This document shows positions 25,127-33,260 of a DNA stretch of 64,000 nt, one piece after another. The notes beneath the pieces are model-generated. The model was not told the origin of the DNA and searched no databases. It saw only the letters and a program-made list of their open reading frames with translations. Source of the stretch: Alkalicoccobacillus porphyridii (GTDB lineage Bacteria > Bacillota > Bacilli > Bacillales > Bacillaceae_D). A program made the position numbers and the translations under genes. Within the stretch, counting starts at the first letter, position 1. Each line of letters begins with the position of its first letter. Location of the stretch: the NCBI RefSeq assembly GCF_007293315.1, contig NZ_VLXZ01000012.1:59625-123624 (forward strand), in the 5' to 3' direction.

Positions 25127-25804
25127 ATGAAGAAAGTACAATTATTTGTATGTGCTACTGCATTAGCTCTACTAACAGCATGTGGTCAATCCTATACCCA
25201 ACAGGACTCAACAAATACTGAATTAACAACAAATGAAGTAGATACCTCCTCTTCATCAGAAGAAAAGCAGAAGACAGAGAACATCGATTTAACCGAAACC
25301 AAAGAGGTTGAAAACAACGATGATTCAACTCAAGCTTCTGAGACTGAAACGGAAAAAACAACGGAGACGGCTGTAGCTGTCAGCGCAAGTGGAGCTGACG
25401 AAGACAGCTCTGAGGTTGCATCTGATAGTGAGGACGCAACAGAAGACGGGGAAGAGCAGGAACTAGGTGTAGATGAAGTGGAACCTCCCTCTTACTCGGA
25501 AGCACAAAATGACGAACTTAAGCAGCATATAGAAGAACTTAAGAATCAGTTCCCTAATCAACTACTTGCGATTCAGCTTGAAAATGGTGATGATGTCAAC
25601 AATGTGTATGCCGTAATCACGGACGGATTAAAACTACCATCAGACGAGGAGCGGGAGTTTCATGTAACTCTAATGGCTGAAGCGATTTCTCAGGAACTCG
25701 ACCTGGCTACTCAGGCACCAAATGGAACCATGACGTTTGTTTACGAGGATCAAGCTGAGCTAGCCATTTACCATATTGAAACGAGCACCATCAGCTGGAA
25801 GTAA
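25127..25804 (+). CDS. Acidic lipoprotein of unknown function
   Basis: 225 residues. The signal peptide ends in a lipobox LTACG (Cys 19). Residues ~20-115 are low-complexity Ser/Thr/Glu/Asp, a likely flexible spacer across the wall. The C-terminal ~100 residues form a compact region (LKQHIEELKNQFPNQLLAIQ, VYAVITDGLKLPSDEE). The strong acidity suits an alkaliphile's outer surface. AAGGAGG lies before the ATG and a terminator follows. No family recognised. Confidence 0.85.
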   Translation: MKKVQLFVCATALALLTACGQSYTQQDSTNTELTTNEVDTSSSSEEKQKTENIDLTETKEVENNDDSTQASETETEKTTETAVAVSASGADEDSSEVASDSEDATEDGEEQELGVDEVEPPSYSEAQNDELKQHIEELKNQFPNQLLAIQLENGDDVNNVYAVITDGLKLPSDEEREFHVTLMAEAISQELDLATQAPNGTMTFVYEDQAELAIYHIETSTISWK

Positions 25805-25805
25805 T

Positions 25806-25845
25806 AAAAAAAGCAGTAGGTCGCATCTAGACCCCTGCTTTTTTT
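25806..25845 (+). terminator. Terminator after the lipoprotein gene
   Basis: AAAAAAGCAG...GGTC pairs with GACCCCTGCTTTTTT, ending in seven T; it begins directly after the stop codon. Confidence 0.85.
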
Positions 25846-25888
25846 ATAGTATAAGACTTCGTTTAAATTATCTGCTCTCATCAATTTG

Positions 25889-26188
25889 TTAAGCTTTTGT
25901 AAAGCGCTCAAAAACACTCATTAATTCTTCAATCGAAGCGTCCCCTTCACCTTCCTTAATGGCATCTGCTACGCAGTGCTTTGTGTGATCCTCTAGAAGC
26001 TGCAAGCTGACTTTTTTCATGGCTGCATTGATAGCGGATATTTGAGTGAGGATATCGACACAATATCGATCCTCCTCCACCATTTTCTGAACCCCTCGGA
26101 CTTGGCCTTCTATTCGTTTTAAACGATTTGTTAATTGCTCCTTGCTCATCGTTGTTCGATGATGCACTGTTTGATGATTATGCTCCAT
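25889..26188 (-). CDS. csoR: CsoR-family metal-sensing repressor
   Basis: 99 residues, all-helical DUF156 family. A His-rich N-terminus (MEHNHQTVHHR) is followed by LTNRLKRIEGQVRGVQKMVEEDRYCVDIL and LLEDHTKHC. The Cys in RYCVD and the His and Cys of DHTKHC give the Cys-His-Cys copper(I) site of CsoR, not the Cys-Cys pair of persulfide sensors. In B. subtilis CsoR represses copZA; no copper gene adjoins here, so the targets lie elsewhere. AGAGGTG precedes the ATG. Confidence 0.88.
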   Translation of the reverse strand: MEHNHQTVHHRTTMSKEQLTNRLKRIEGQVRGVQKMVEEDRYCVDILTQISAINAAMKKVSLQLLEDHTKHCVADAIKEGEGDASIEELMSVFERFTKA

Positions 26189-26351
26189 CCAGACACCTCT
26201 TTATATATTCCGAATTCTGTCTTCCTAGTATATCACGAGCTACTTCACCCGTCAGTATCGTACGCTGAGCGTTTATTGACATGCTCTTAAAGCTATAATA
26301 CAGTAATTTATGGAGAGATTAAAAACATACCGAGATAAAGAGAGTGATAAT

Positions 26352-27125
26352 ATGGATAAGGCAATGATATTTTTTGATATTGATGGCACACTTCTGGATC
26401 ATCAAAAGAACCTGCCCGCCTCAGCAAAGCAATCGATTGCCGCTTTGAAACAAGCTGGCCATGAGGTAGCCATCGCCACAGGTAGACCCCCCTTCTTCTT
26501 TGAGGGACTACGCAAAGAGCTTGGTATTGATTCCTTTGTCAGCTTTAATGGACAATATGTGGTTTATAAAGGAGAAGAGATTTTTGCAAATCCTCTTGAC
26601 GCCGCCTCTATTGAAGAATTAACTTCTTTTTCAGCCAAACGGAATCATCCTTTAGTATATATGAATCATCACACAATGAAATCAAACATTGCTGACCATC
26701 CAGCGATTGAAGAAAGCTTAAACAGCCTAAAAGTCCATGCCCCAGAGCTTGATCCATTATTTCATAAAGATCGTGACCTCTATCAGACCCTCCTATTTTG
26801 CACGGAAGGTGAAGAAAAAGAATACATGGAGTCGTTTACAAACATTCGATTTGTACGCTGGCACCCTTCTTCCGTAGATGTTATTCCTGCAAATGGATCA
26901 AAAGCAGTAGGGATCAGTCACCTAATTAAAAAGCTAGGATTTTCAATTGATCAGGTGTACGCATTCGGAGATGAGAAAAATGATCTTGAGATGCTCAGTC
27001 AGGTGGGCCATGGTGTTGCGATGGGCAACGCTCCTCAAGTCGTTAAAGATGCTGCCAACTACGTGACAAAACCAGTCGACGAGGATGGAATCGAGCACGG
27101 GTTGAAGATGGTTGGATTGCTTTAA
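26352..27125 (+). CDS. Cof-type HAD-superfamily phosphatase
   Basis: 257 residues from ATG 26352. An upstream ATG at 26310 lies ~10 bases after a TATAAT (26294-26299) and has no ribosome site, so the later start is chosen. HAD motifs: DIDGTLLDH (~9), IATGRPP (~46), Lys in NGSKAVGI (~184) and FGDEKNDLEM (~206). A C2-type cap lies between motifs 2 and 3. These enzymes dephosphorylate sugar phosphates, flavin or phospholipid precursors; the substrate here is unknown. It stands alone. Confidence 0.9.
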   Translation: MDKAMIFFDIDGTLLDHQKNLPASAKQSIAALKQAGHEVAIATGRPPFFFEGLRKELGIDSFVSFNGQYVVYKGEEIFANPLDAASIEELTSFSAKRNHPLVYMNHHTMKSNIADHPAIEESLNSLKVHAPELDPLFHKDRDLYQTLLFCTEGEEKEYMESFTNIRFVRWHPSSVDVIPANGSKAVGISHLIKKLGFSIDQVYAFGDEKNDLEMLSQVGHGVAMGNAPQVVKDAANYVTKPVDEDGIEHGLKMVGLL

Positions 27126-27139
27126 GGATCAATGACACA

Positions 27140-27180
27140 AATTAAACCTTACAACTTTTCTATTGTTGTGAGGTTTTTTG
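27140..27180 (+). terminator. Terminator of the HAD gene
   Basis: AAACCTTACAAC pairs with GTTGTGAGGTTT (one G-T pair), followed by TTTT. Confidence 0.8.
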
Positions 27181-27219
27181 TTTGCACCATACATAAAATG
27201 TTTCATTAAATAAGAGGAC

Positions 27220-27399
27220 TTAACCCTTAAGATTTTTTTGGAATCTACTGTATAACTCCCACGTCTTATTAAGACCATAAGCAAATAGAACCGAGCAAAA
27301 TATAATTGTAACTAAGCTAAGCTCATTAGCAAATTCAAACAATAGGAAACCATAAAACACAAACAAACAACAGAGTAAGAGTCTAATAAAATTTATCAT
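27220..27399 (-). CDS. Short two-helix membrane protein
   Basis: 59-codon frame starting ATG 27399 with AGGGGG six bases upstream. Two hydrophobic stretches at ~5-22 and ~27-42 are followed by a charged tail (YSRFQKNLKG). It lies between the HAD gene terminator and the tRNA-Arg terminator. No family recognised; the ribosome site and coherent membrane pattern favour a real gene. Confidence 0.5.
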   Translation of the reverse strand: MINFIRLLLCCLFVFYGFLLFEFANELSLVTIIFCSVLFAYGLNKTWELYSRFQKNLKG

Positions 27400-27487
27400 A
27401 AATCCCCCTCATTTCATCACTCTACAATTATTCAATAGAAGGTTGGAAATTCCTGCTGAGATTTCTGATAACATTAACTTCATCATA

Positions 27488-27530
27488 AAAAACGCCCCTC
27501 CTTTTCGTTTAGAAAAAGAGGGGCGTTCTA
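27488..27530 (-). terminator. Terminator of tRNA-Arg
   Basis: On the minus strand AACGCCCCTC pairs with GAGGGGCGTT, with extra T/A pairing inside, followed by six T. Confidence 0.9.
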
Positions 27531-27553
27531 TTTAACCCATTATTAACCTTTGA

Positions 27554-27625
27554 CGCGCCTAGTAGGACTCGAACCTACAACGCAAGAATCGGAATCTTGA
27601 ATGATATCCCTTTCACCATAGGCGC
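27554..27625 (-). tRNA. tRNA-Arg (CCG)
   Basis: Acceptor GCGCCTA/TAGGCGC, anticodon stem CAAGA/TCTTG with loop TTCCGAT (CCG), T-arm GTAGG-TTCGAGT-CCTAC. CCA is not encoded. It has its own promoter and terminator. Confidence 0.95.
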
Positions 27626-27649
27626 ATGCTTGCTTTAGCGACAAGAACA

Positions 27650-27678
27650 ATCATATCTTAAAGGGAGGTAGGTGTCAA
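27650..27678 (-). promoter_or_regulatory. Sigma-A promoter of tRNA-Arg
   Basis: Minus strand TTGACA (27678-27673), 17-base spacer, TATGAT (27655-27650). Confidence 0.85.
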
Positions 27679-27699
27679 TCTTTTCCCTCCCCTAGAGAA

Positions 27700-28059
27700 T
27701 TAAGAATGCTGCTTCTCACCCTCAGCAAACATTACATTAAAGCGATCGTTAATATCGTCTTCTGTGTAACCAGCTCTGCCTAAACGAGCGCCGAAGTTCT
27801 TAGCCCACAATTGAAGTCTGCTAGCCATTTTTGCATACTTTTTTGCTTCGCCGCCACGTGTATCATTGGCACGACCTTCTGCATTAGAGATAACGTTCTC
27901 CACAACAAATAGAGCTTTCCATAGAGATTCTTCGTCTAGATCTTCCGCGTTCTCAGCTAAAAAATCGATGACTTTCTTATAAAACGATTGAAATTCTTTA
28001 AATGGAATTTCATCCTCCATGTTTAAATACACCTGAATCTGATCATACAATTCCTGCAT
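27700..28059 (-). CDS. Conserved hypothetical cytosolic protein
   Basis: 119 residues from ATG 28059. AAGGAG lies 11 bases upstream; an in-frame GTG at 28071 is too close to it. The protein is soluble, helical and acidic, with FKEFQSFYKKVIDFLAENAEDLDEESLWKAL split over ~20-50, NAEGRANDTRGGEAKKY (~65) and a C-terminal GRAGYTEDDIN. I do not recognise the family. A single gene with no obvious partner. Confidence 0.7.
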   Translation of the reverse strand: MQELYDQIQVYLNMEDEIPFKEFQSFYKKVIDFLAENAEDLDEESLWKALFVVENVISNAEGRANDTRGGEAKKYAKMASRLQLWAKNFGARLGRAGYTEDDINDRFNVMFAEGEKQHS

Positions 28060-28214
28060 GTTTACATACACTCCTTTATATCTATCGGGCTTATTATAGC
28101 ATAGTTCTAAAGCCTAAGTCAGTAGTTACTAGCAATACATCGGCTTAGCTGATTCTAGTCAACCTGAAAGTACTTAACATAAAATCATTATCAAGATAAA
28201 TATAGCATTTTCAT

Positions 28215-28334
28215 CGCTCCCGGGATGAGGCACGCTTTCCGGTGGCGGGCGGTGAATGAATCTTGGCTTGACGCCAATCTCATTTCACCTCTGCCTGTAC
28301 AATCCCCTCGGAGTCGGCCCCATTCCGTCCGCTT
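28215..28334 (+). repeat. Interspersed repeat family B, copy 1
   Basis: Begins CGCTCCCGGGATG, contains GGCACGCTTTCC, a TTGGC-TTGAC-GCCAA hairpin, CTCGGAGTCGGCC and CCGTCCGCT. Same layout as 29658-29779. Confidence 0.85.
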
Positions 28335-28454
28335 TGATAAATTTACAAACCATTTGGTACTTCTTGTGTAGGTTGTAGGAAAGTTATGTAGACTCTATAT
28401 GTATCATCTCTTATATGAAACCCATCACTCATCAGGCGGATGAAAATGGTGGGC

Positions 28455-28553
28455 AGGCGCCGGTCTGCCACGTGCTGTCCCGGTGAAGATTCGTTTTCTC
28501 CTTCCGCGTATGTTTTCCAATCTGACAATGGACCAACATTCCTATTTAAGTGA
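28455..28553 (+). repeat. Interspersed repeat family A, partial 3' copy
   Basis: Matches the 3' half of family A: CGGTCTGCC.CGT.CTGT.CCG, then CGTTTTCTCCTTCCGC and the terminal CATTCCTAT. The 5' half is missing. Confidence 0.65.
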
Positions 28554-28572
28554 TTGGCTGCGCTTACTGGCT

Positions 28573-28704
28573 TCCGCGCACGCAATCGGCTTTTTCGCGC
28601 ATTTTCGTTTTTATCGCGCATTGGCTTGATCTTTCCGCGCATGACCCGATGTTTTCCGCGCATTTTCATTTTTATCGCGCATCCCCCACCTATTATCGCG
28701 CATT
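28573..28704 (-). repeat. Cluster of seven CGCGCA motifs
   Basis: Plus-strand reading gives TTCCGCGCA, TTTCGCGCAT, TTATCGCGCAT and variants seven times in ~130 bases with uneven 10-25 base spacing. On the other strand the unit is ATGCGCG(A/G)(T/A)AAA. It is flanked by family A copies. Confidence 0.8.
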
Positions 28705-28710
28705 TACCAG

Positions 28711-28918
28711 AGGTCACTGAAAAAGTCATCTAGAAATAAGCTCATGCACCGCTACAGGAGAAAACTACGCTTTCCACGGTAACGGCCTCAGCCCTCGAAG
28801 CGGAAAACCGCCACTTCGATGTCTTCAGACACGTTCTGTTCCGTAGGAGTCTACGTTTTCTCCTTCCGCTACTGTTTCGGATTAAACAAATGACCACCAT
28901 TCCTATTAGAAGCGATAC
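28711..28918 (+). repeat. Interspersed repeat family A, copy 2
   Basis: Full copy from AGGTCACTGAAAAAGTCATC to CATTCCTATTA. The inner hairpin is CGAAG...CTTCG where copies 1, 3 and 4 have TGAAG...CTTCA or a close variant, a compensating change. Confidence 0.9.
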
Positions 28919-28995
28919 TCAGATACCCTCTAATTTCTTCCATACACTTACGCACGCGAAGCGTATCTGTGGTGCGACATCTTTTTATGCACAAT

Positions 28996-29043
28996 AAAAA
29001 AAGCTGAACCATGCGGAGTGACCCCAACATTGTTCAGCTTTTC
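28996..29043 (-). terminator. Terminator of brxB
   Basis: AAAAAGCTGAAC pairs with GTTCAGCTTTT across a 22-base loop. On the minus strand it ends in a T run, ~50 bases after the brxB stop. Confidence 0.8.
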
Positions 29044-29093
29044 TATTAGCTGTAATACCTCTTACTCGCCTCTTGTTACCTGAGGCACTACGA

Positions 29094-29534
29094 TTAAGAA
29101 TTTGCTCCGGTTTGGCAATATTGATCGAATGCTTTTTCTAGCTTTTGTACGACTTCGATTGGCTCATGACCTTCGATTTCATGACGTTCTACCATCATCT
29201 CAATTTTTCCGTCTTTAAGTAGCGCAAAAGATGGAGAAGATGGAGCAAAGCCTGTAAAGTATTCACGTGCTTTTGCAGTTGCTTCTTTATCCTGACCGGC
29301 AAATACCGTTAAAAACTGATCTGGTCTTGTTTCATAGTTCTTCATGTACGCTGCTGTTGGTCTAGCAATTCCACCAGCACAACCGCATACTGAATTGATC
29401 ATGACTAGAGCTGTTCCTTTTTGCTGAAGAGCTTGATCCACTTCTTCTGGTGTTGTTAGCTGTGTATATCCTGATTCTACCATTTCCTGTCTTGCTCCTT
29501 GAACAACATCATTTACAAAGAAATTAAAGTCCAT
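29094..29534 (-). CDS. brxB: Bacilliredoxin BrxB (YqiW-type)
   Basis: 146 residues, YphP/YqiW family with a thioredoxin-like fold and the redox motif Cys-Gly-Cys in [13 protein letters not shown] (~50-60). Bacilliredoxins remove bacillithiol from mixed disulfides on proteins after oxidative stress. In B. subtilis yqiW lies beside the bkd operon, and here too it is next to bkdB, which favours BrxB over BrxA. AAAGGAG is upstream of ATG 29534. It has its own terminator; bkdB ends ~450 bases upstream. Confidence 0.93.
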   Translation of the reverse strand: MDFNFFVNDVVQGARQEMVESGYTQLTTPEEVDQALQQKGTALVMINSVCGCAGGIARPTAAYMKNYETRPDQFLTVFAGQDKEATAKAREYFTGFAPSSPSFALLKDGKIEMMVERHEIEGHEPIEVVQKLEKAFDQYCQTGANS

Positions 29535-29982
29535 CTCTCATACACTCCTTTAAATCTTACTTTGTTTGTATTTTACCTTGAATCGAGTTAAAAACCAACA
29601 CATGTGCTTGAAAACAGATAGTCATCTCAAAAGCAATTAAAGAAAAGAGCTTCGGTTCCGCTCCCGGAATGGCAGGCACGCTTTCCTAGGGTGGGCGCTG
29701 AACCAAACTGGCTTGACGCCAGTTCATTTCAGCCCTGCCCATACATCCCTCAGGAGTCGGCCTGCCATCCCGTCCGCTGAGAAACAGGATAAGCCCTAGA
29801 TTTGAATATCTAGAGGTTAATCAGCAAGTAGCTTTAAAAGCAACTAAATAGCGAAGTCAGAATCCTTAGGCCATAGTTGCGGGTACGAAGGATTGTGGCC
29901 GAATGGTACAGTAACTTAAGTACATACTAGATACATCTTTCTAATTTCAAACATAACTTAAACTAAGTCAGCTCCTAACGCG
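29535..29982. other. Gap holding family B repeat
   Basis: Between bkdB and brxB. Family B copy 2 occupies 29658-29779; I see no gene, promoter or clear terminator in the rest. Confidence 0.6.
29658..29779 (+). repeat. Interspersed repeat family B, copy 2
   Basis: CGCTCCCGGAATGG, GGCACGCTTTCC, hairpin ACTGGC-TTGAC-GCCAGT, CAGGAGTCGGCC, CCGTCCGCT. The hairpin arms differ from copy 1 while mostly keeping pairing. Confidence 0.85.
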
Positions 29983-31224
29983 TTACACCGACTCTTCTGA
30001 GAATTGTTCGAGCTTTTTCTTGATTGAAGCTAAGAATTGTCCGCACACTAGTCCATCAAGCACTCTGTGATCTAAGGATAAGCAGAGATTTACCATATGA
30101 CGAATGGCGATGGAATCTCCTTCTGGTTGTTCAATCACAACGGGGCGCTTTACAATTGATTCAATTGAAAGAATGGCGGCTTGAGGATAATTAAGAATTG
30201 GCGCAGATTGGATTGAACCAAATGAACCAGTGTTATTAATTGTAAACGTTCCGCCTCTTGAGTCCTCTTGGCTAAGCTTGCCGCTACGCACCTTAGTAGC
30301 TAACTCATTAATATTTTTGGCAAGTCCTTTAATGGATTTCTCATCAGCGTTATGGATAACGGGCACATATAATGCATCGTCTGTTGAAACCGCCATCGAG
30401 ATATTAATATCTTTTTTGCGAATGATCTTATCTCCTGCCCACATTGAATTCATTTCTGGAAATTCCTTCAATGCTTCAACAATGACCTTGATGAAAAACG
30501 GGAAAAAGGTCAGATTGTAGCCTTCGTTTGCCTTAAATTCTGTTTTCACTTTATTACGATATTGCACAAGACGTGTGACATCCACTTCAATCATCGTCCA
30601 AGCGTGAGGGGCTTCATGCTTACTTTTCACCATATTGGCTGCGATCGCTTTTCTCACGCCGGATAATGGGATTTCTATATCACCCTTAGCAGGTACATTA
30701 ACCTGCGTAGAAGCTACATTCGGATTCTTAGGTTGCTTTGTTTGAACATCCGTTTTAGCTGATGGCTGTTGTCCGGTTGCAATCAATTTCTCGAGATCTT
30801 TACGTGTAATTCTCCCTGATTTCCCGGATCCTTCTACCTGGGTTAGATCAATAGCGTGTTCTTGTGAAAGCTTCAACACAGCCGGAGAATAACGATTTTT
30901 CATAGAAGTATCCTGTTGAATACTAGTCGTTTCTTCCTTTGGTTCAGGTTCTTGGATAGAGTGAGTATCAGTTTGTGCAGGCAGTTCCTCTGTTTCCATT
31001 GAACAAATGACTGTACCTACACTCACTGTCTCGTCTTCCTGCACAAGCAGCTCTTGAATAACCCCTTCAAATGAAGATGGTACTTCAGCATTCACTTTAT
31101 CCGTCATAACCTCTGCGAGTGGCTCGTATTTCTTAACCATATCACCTGGCTTGACCAGCCATTTTGTGATGGTGCCCTCTGTCACACTCTCACCAAGCTG
31201 AGGCATTTTCATTTCTGTTGCCAT
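29983..31224 (-). CDS. bkdB: Branched-chain 2-oxoacid dehydrogenase E2 (lipoamide acyltransferase)
   Basis: 413 residues from ATG 31224 (AAGGAG upstream; three earlier codons rejected). Lipoyl domain ~1-76 with the lipoylated Lys in VMTDKVNAEVP (~42); peripheral-subunit-binding domain ~105-140 (YSPAVLKLSQEH, GRITRKDLE); catalytic domain ~180-413 with the terminal LSLDHRVLDG holding the active His and Asp. E2 moves the acyl group from E1 to CoA, making isobutyryl-, isovaleryl- and 2-methylbutyryl-CoA, primers of branched fatty acids. Last gene of the operon. Confidence 0.95.
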   Translation of the reverse strand: MATEMKMPQLGESVTEGTITKWLVKPGDMVKKYEPLAEVMTDKVNAEVPSSFEGVIQELLVQEDETVSVGTVICSMETEELPAQTDTHSIQEPEPKEETTSIQQDTSMKNRYSPAVLKLSQEHAIDLTQVEGSGKSGRITRKDLEKLIATGQQPSAKTDVQTKQPKNPNVASTQVNVPAKGDIEIPLSGVRKAIAANMVKSKHEAPHAWTMIEVDVTRLVQYRNKVKTEFKANEGYNLTFFPFFIKVIVEALKEFPEMNSMWAGDKIIRKKDINISMAVSTDDALYVPVIHNADEKSIKGLAKNINELATKVRSGKLSQEDSRGGTFTINNTGSFGSIQSAPILNYPQAAILSIESIVKRPVVIEQPEGDSIAIRHMVNLCLSLDHRVLDGLVCGQFLASIKKKLEQFSEESV

Positions 31225-31242
31225 AGATCTCACTCCTTCCTA

Positions 31243-32226
31243 TTAGAACTCTGCCAATTCTCTCATTGCATGCTCTACTTTATCAGGATTAATCATAAAT
31301 TCTTTCTCCATGGTTGGCGCATAAGGCATAGCCGGAGTATCTGGTCCAGCTAGTCGCTTAATTGGAGCATCTAAGTCATATAGGCAATTTTCTGCAATAA
31401 TCGCTGCAACTTCTCCAATGATGCTACCTTCCAAATTATCTTCTGTTACAAGTAATACTTTACCCGTTTTTTGTGCCGCTTGGATAATCGCATCCTTGTC
31501 CAATGGATAAACGGTCCGCAAATCAAGTATGTGCGACGTAATTCCATCCTTCTCCAGTCGTTCCGCCGCCTGAAGGGCAAAATGAACCGCTAAACCGTAT
31601 GTAATAACGGTTATATCGTCGCCTTCTTTTTTTAGATCTGCCTTTCCAATCGGTAAAGTGTATTCTTCTTCTGGCACTTCGCCTTTAATTAATCTGTACG
31701 CTCGTTTATGTTCAAAAAACAACACGGGGTCATTTGAGCGAATGGCTGATTTTAATAATCCCTTTGCATCATAAGGTGTAGATGGCATAACAATTTTTAA
31801 ACCTGGTGTCCCGGCAAACATCTTTTCCACACTTTGTGAATGATATAGAGCTCCATGAACGCCACCACCATATGGTGCACGAATCGTAATTGGACTCTGC
31901 CAATCATTATTTGAACGGTAACGAATTTTTGCGGCTTCGGATACAATCTGGTTCACTGCCGGCATGATAAAATCAGCAAATTGGATCTCGGCGACTGGTC
32001 GCATTCCATACATGGCCGCACCAATACCCACACCCACTATGGCTGATTCTGCGAGCGGTGTATCCATAACCCGTTCTTCTCCAAATTGTTCGAACAATCC
32101 TGCTGTTGCTCGAAATACACCACCACGTGCGCCAACATCTTCTCCCAGGATAAAGACCTTATCATCGCGCTCCATTTCCTCTTTGAGCGCTTGCGTAATC
32201 GATTCAATATAGGAAATGACGGTCAT
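31243..32226 (-). CDS. bkdAB: Branched-chain 2-oxoacid dehydrogenase E1 beta
   Basis: 327 residues. Forms the alpha2-beta2 E1 with BkdAA, decarboxylating branched 2-oxoacids with thiamine diphosphate. Typical blocks: VFILGEDVGARGGVFRAT (~23), DTPLAESAIVGVGIGAA (~57), the catalytic-loop His in GALYHSQSVE (~128), and a C-terminal GPDTPAMPYAP. Its start overlaps the bkdAA stop (ATGA), giving coupled synthesis of the two subunits. Confidence 0.96.
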   Translation of the reverse strand: MTVISYIESITQALKEEMERDDKVFILGEDVGARGGVFRATAGLFEQFGEERVMDTPLAESAIVGVGIGAAMYGMRPVAEIQFADFIMPAVNQIVSEAAKIRYRSNNDWQSPITIRAPYGGGVHGALYHSQSVEKMFAGTPGLKIVMPSTPYDAKGLLKSAIRSNDPVLFFEHKRAYRLIKGEVPEEEYTLPIGKADLKKEGDDITVITYGLAVHFALQAAERLEKDGITSHILDLRTVYPLDKDAIIQAAQKTGKVLLVTEDNLEGSIIGEVAAIIAENCLYDLDAPIKRLAGPDTPAMPYAPTMEKEFMINPDKVEHAMRELAEF

Positions 32227-33230
32227 ATTGTACCCTCCTGCTCTTCATACACATAAAGATGCAGACTCTCCGGATCAGCATAAGGAGCATTCTCAGCATA
32301 TTCCGTAGCTTCATCTATTTCATCCGCAATGGTCTTCTCCATTTGCTTCTCTTGTTCATCTGTTAGAAGCCCTTGCGTTATTAAATATTCTCGGAACGTT
32401 AATAAAGAGTCTTTATTTTTTGCTTCTTCTACTTCTTCTCTTGTGCGGTACGCTCTGTCATCATCATCACTGGAATGAGGAGTCAGTCGATAAGACACGG
32501 TCTCTATAAGCGTCGCGCCCTCTCCTCTTCGGCCACGGTCTGCTGCTTCCTTCACTGCTTCATAGACAGCAATAGGATCATTCCCGTCCACTGTGAAACC
32601 TGGTATGCCATAACCAATGGCTCGGTCCGATACCCGTTCGCAACCAAGCTGCTTTTCTGCCGGAACAGAAATAGCGTATTTATTATTCTCACACATCAAA
32701 ATAACAGGCAATTTATGCACTCCGGCAAAATTTGCCCCCTCATGAAAATCCCCTTGGTTCGATGAGCCTTCACCAAACGTCGTGAATACAACCTTATCCT
32801 GTTTCTCCATTTTGACGCCAAGAGCCATTCCGACTGCATGGGGTACTTGTGTTGTAACAGGAGAGGAACCAGTTACAATGCGATTAATCGATTGACCAAA
32901 GTGACCGGGCATTTGTCTGCCACCAGAATTCGGATCCTCAGCTTTTGCAAAAGCTGAGAGCATTAGATCCTTTGTAGTCATACCAAATACCAAAACAACA
33001 CCTAGATCACGGTAATATGGTAAAGCATAATCTTTATGTCGGTCCAAAGCAAACGCAGCTCCAACCTGAGCAGCTTCCTGGCCTTGACATGAGATTGTAA
33101 ATGGAATTTTGCCTGAGCGGTTTAATAACCACATACGTTCGTCAATTCGACGTGCACGCAACATCCATTCATACATTTTAAGCACTGTTTCATCTGATAA
33201 ACCTACTGATTGATGTTTTGATGCAGACAT
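32223..33230 (-). CDS. bkdAA: Branched-chain 2-oxoacid dehydrogenase E1 alpha
   Basis: 335 residues. The thiamine-diphosphate motif is GEGSSNQGDFHEGANFAGV...CENNKYAIS (~153-190); phosphorylation-loop equivalents YRLTPHSSDDDDRAYR lie at ~257. GGQMP-type sequence GGRQMPGHFG (~102) is present. It supplies the E1 active site with BkdAB. GAGGAG precedes ATG 33230. It lies 30 bases after lpdV in the bkd operon. Confidence 0.96.
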   Translation of the reverse strand: MSASKHQSVGLSDETVLKMYEWMLRARRIDERMWLLNRSGKIPFTISCQGQEAAQVGAAFALDRHKDYALPYYRDLGVVLVFGMTTKDLMLSAFAKAEDPNSGGRQMPGHFGQSINRIVTGSSPVTTQVPHAVGMALGVKMEKQDKVVFTTFGEGSSNQGDFHEGANFAGVHKLPVILMCENNKYAISVPAEKQLGCERVSDRAIGYGIPGFTVDGNDPIAVYEAVKEAADRGRRGEGATLIETVSYRLTPHSSDDDDRAYRTREEVEEAKNKDSLLTFREYLITQGLLTDEQEKQMEKTIADEIDEATEYAENAPYADPESLHLYVYEEQEGTI

Positions 33231-33260
33231 CTGTTTCTCCTCCTCTGCTTTGTAATCGAT

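Larger units (their letters stand above)
28060..29093. other. 1-kb gene-free, repeat-rich stretch
   Basis: Apart from the brxB terminator it consists almost wholly of repeats: family B copy 1, a partial family A copy, seven CGCGCA motifs and a full family A copy. Frames on either strand here translate repeats and are not genes. Confidence 0.8.

Noticed and set aside
28343..28729. Minus-strand frame of 128 codons
   Set aside because: It translates the CGCGCA cluster and family A repeats (MRGK-, MRDK-like strings); no ribosome site or domain.
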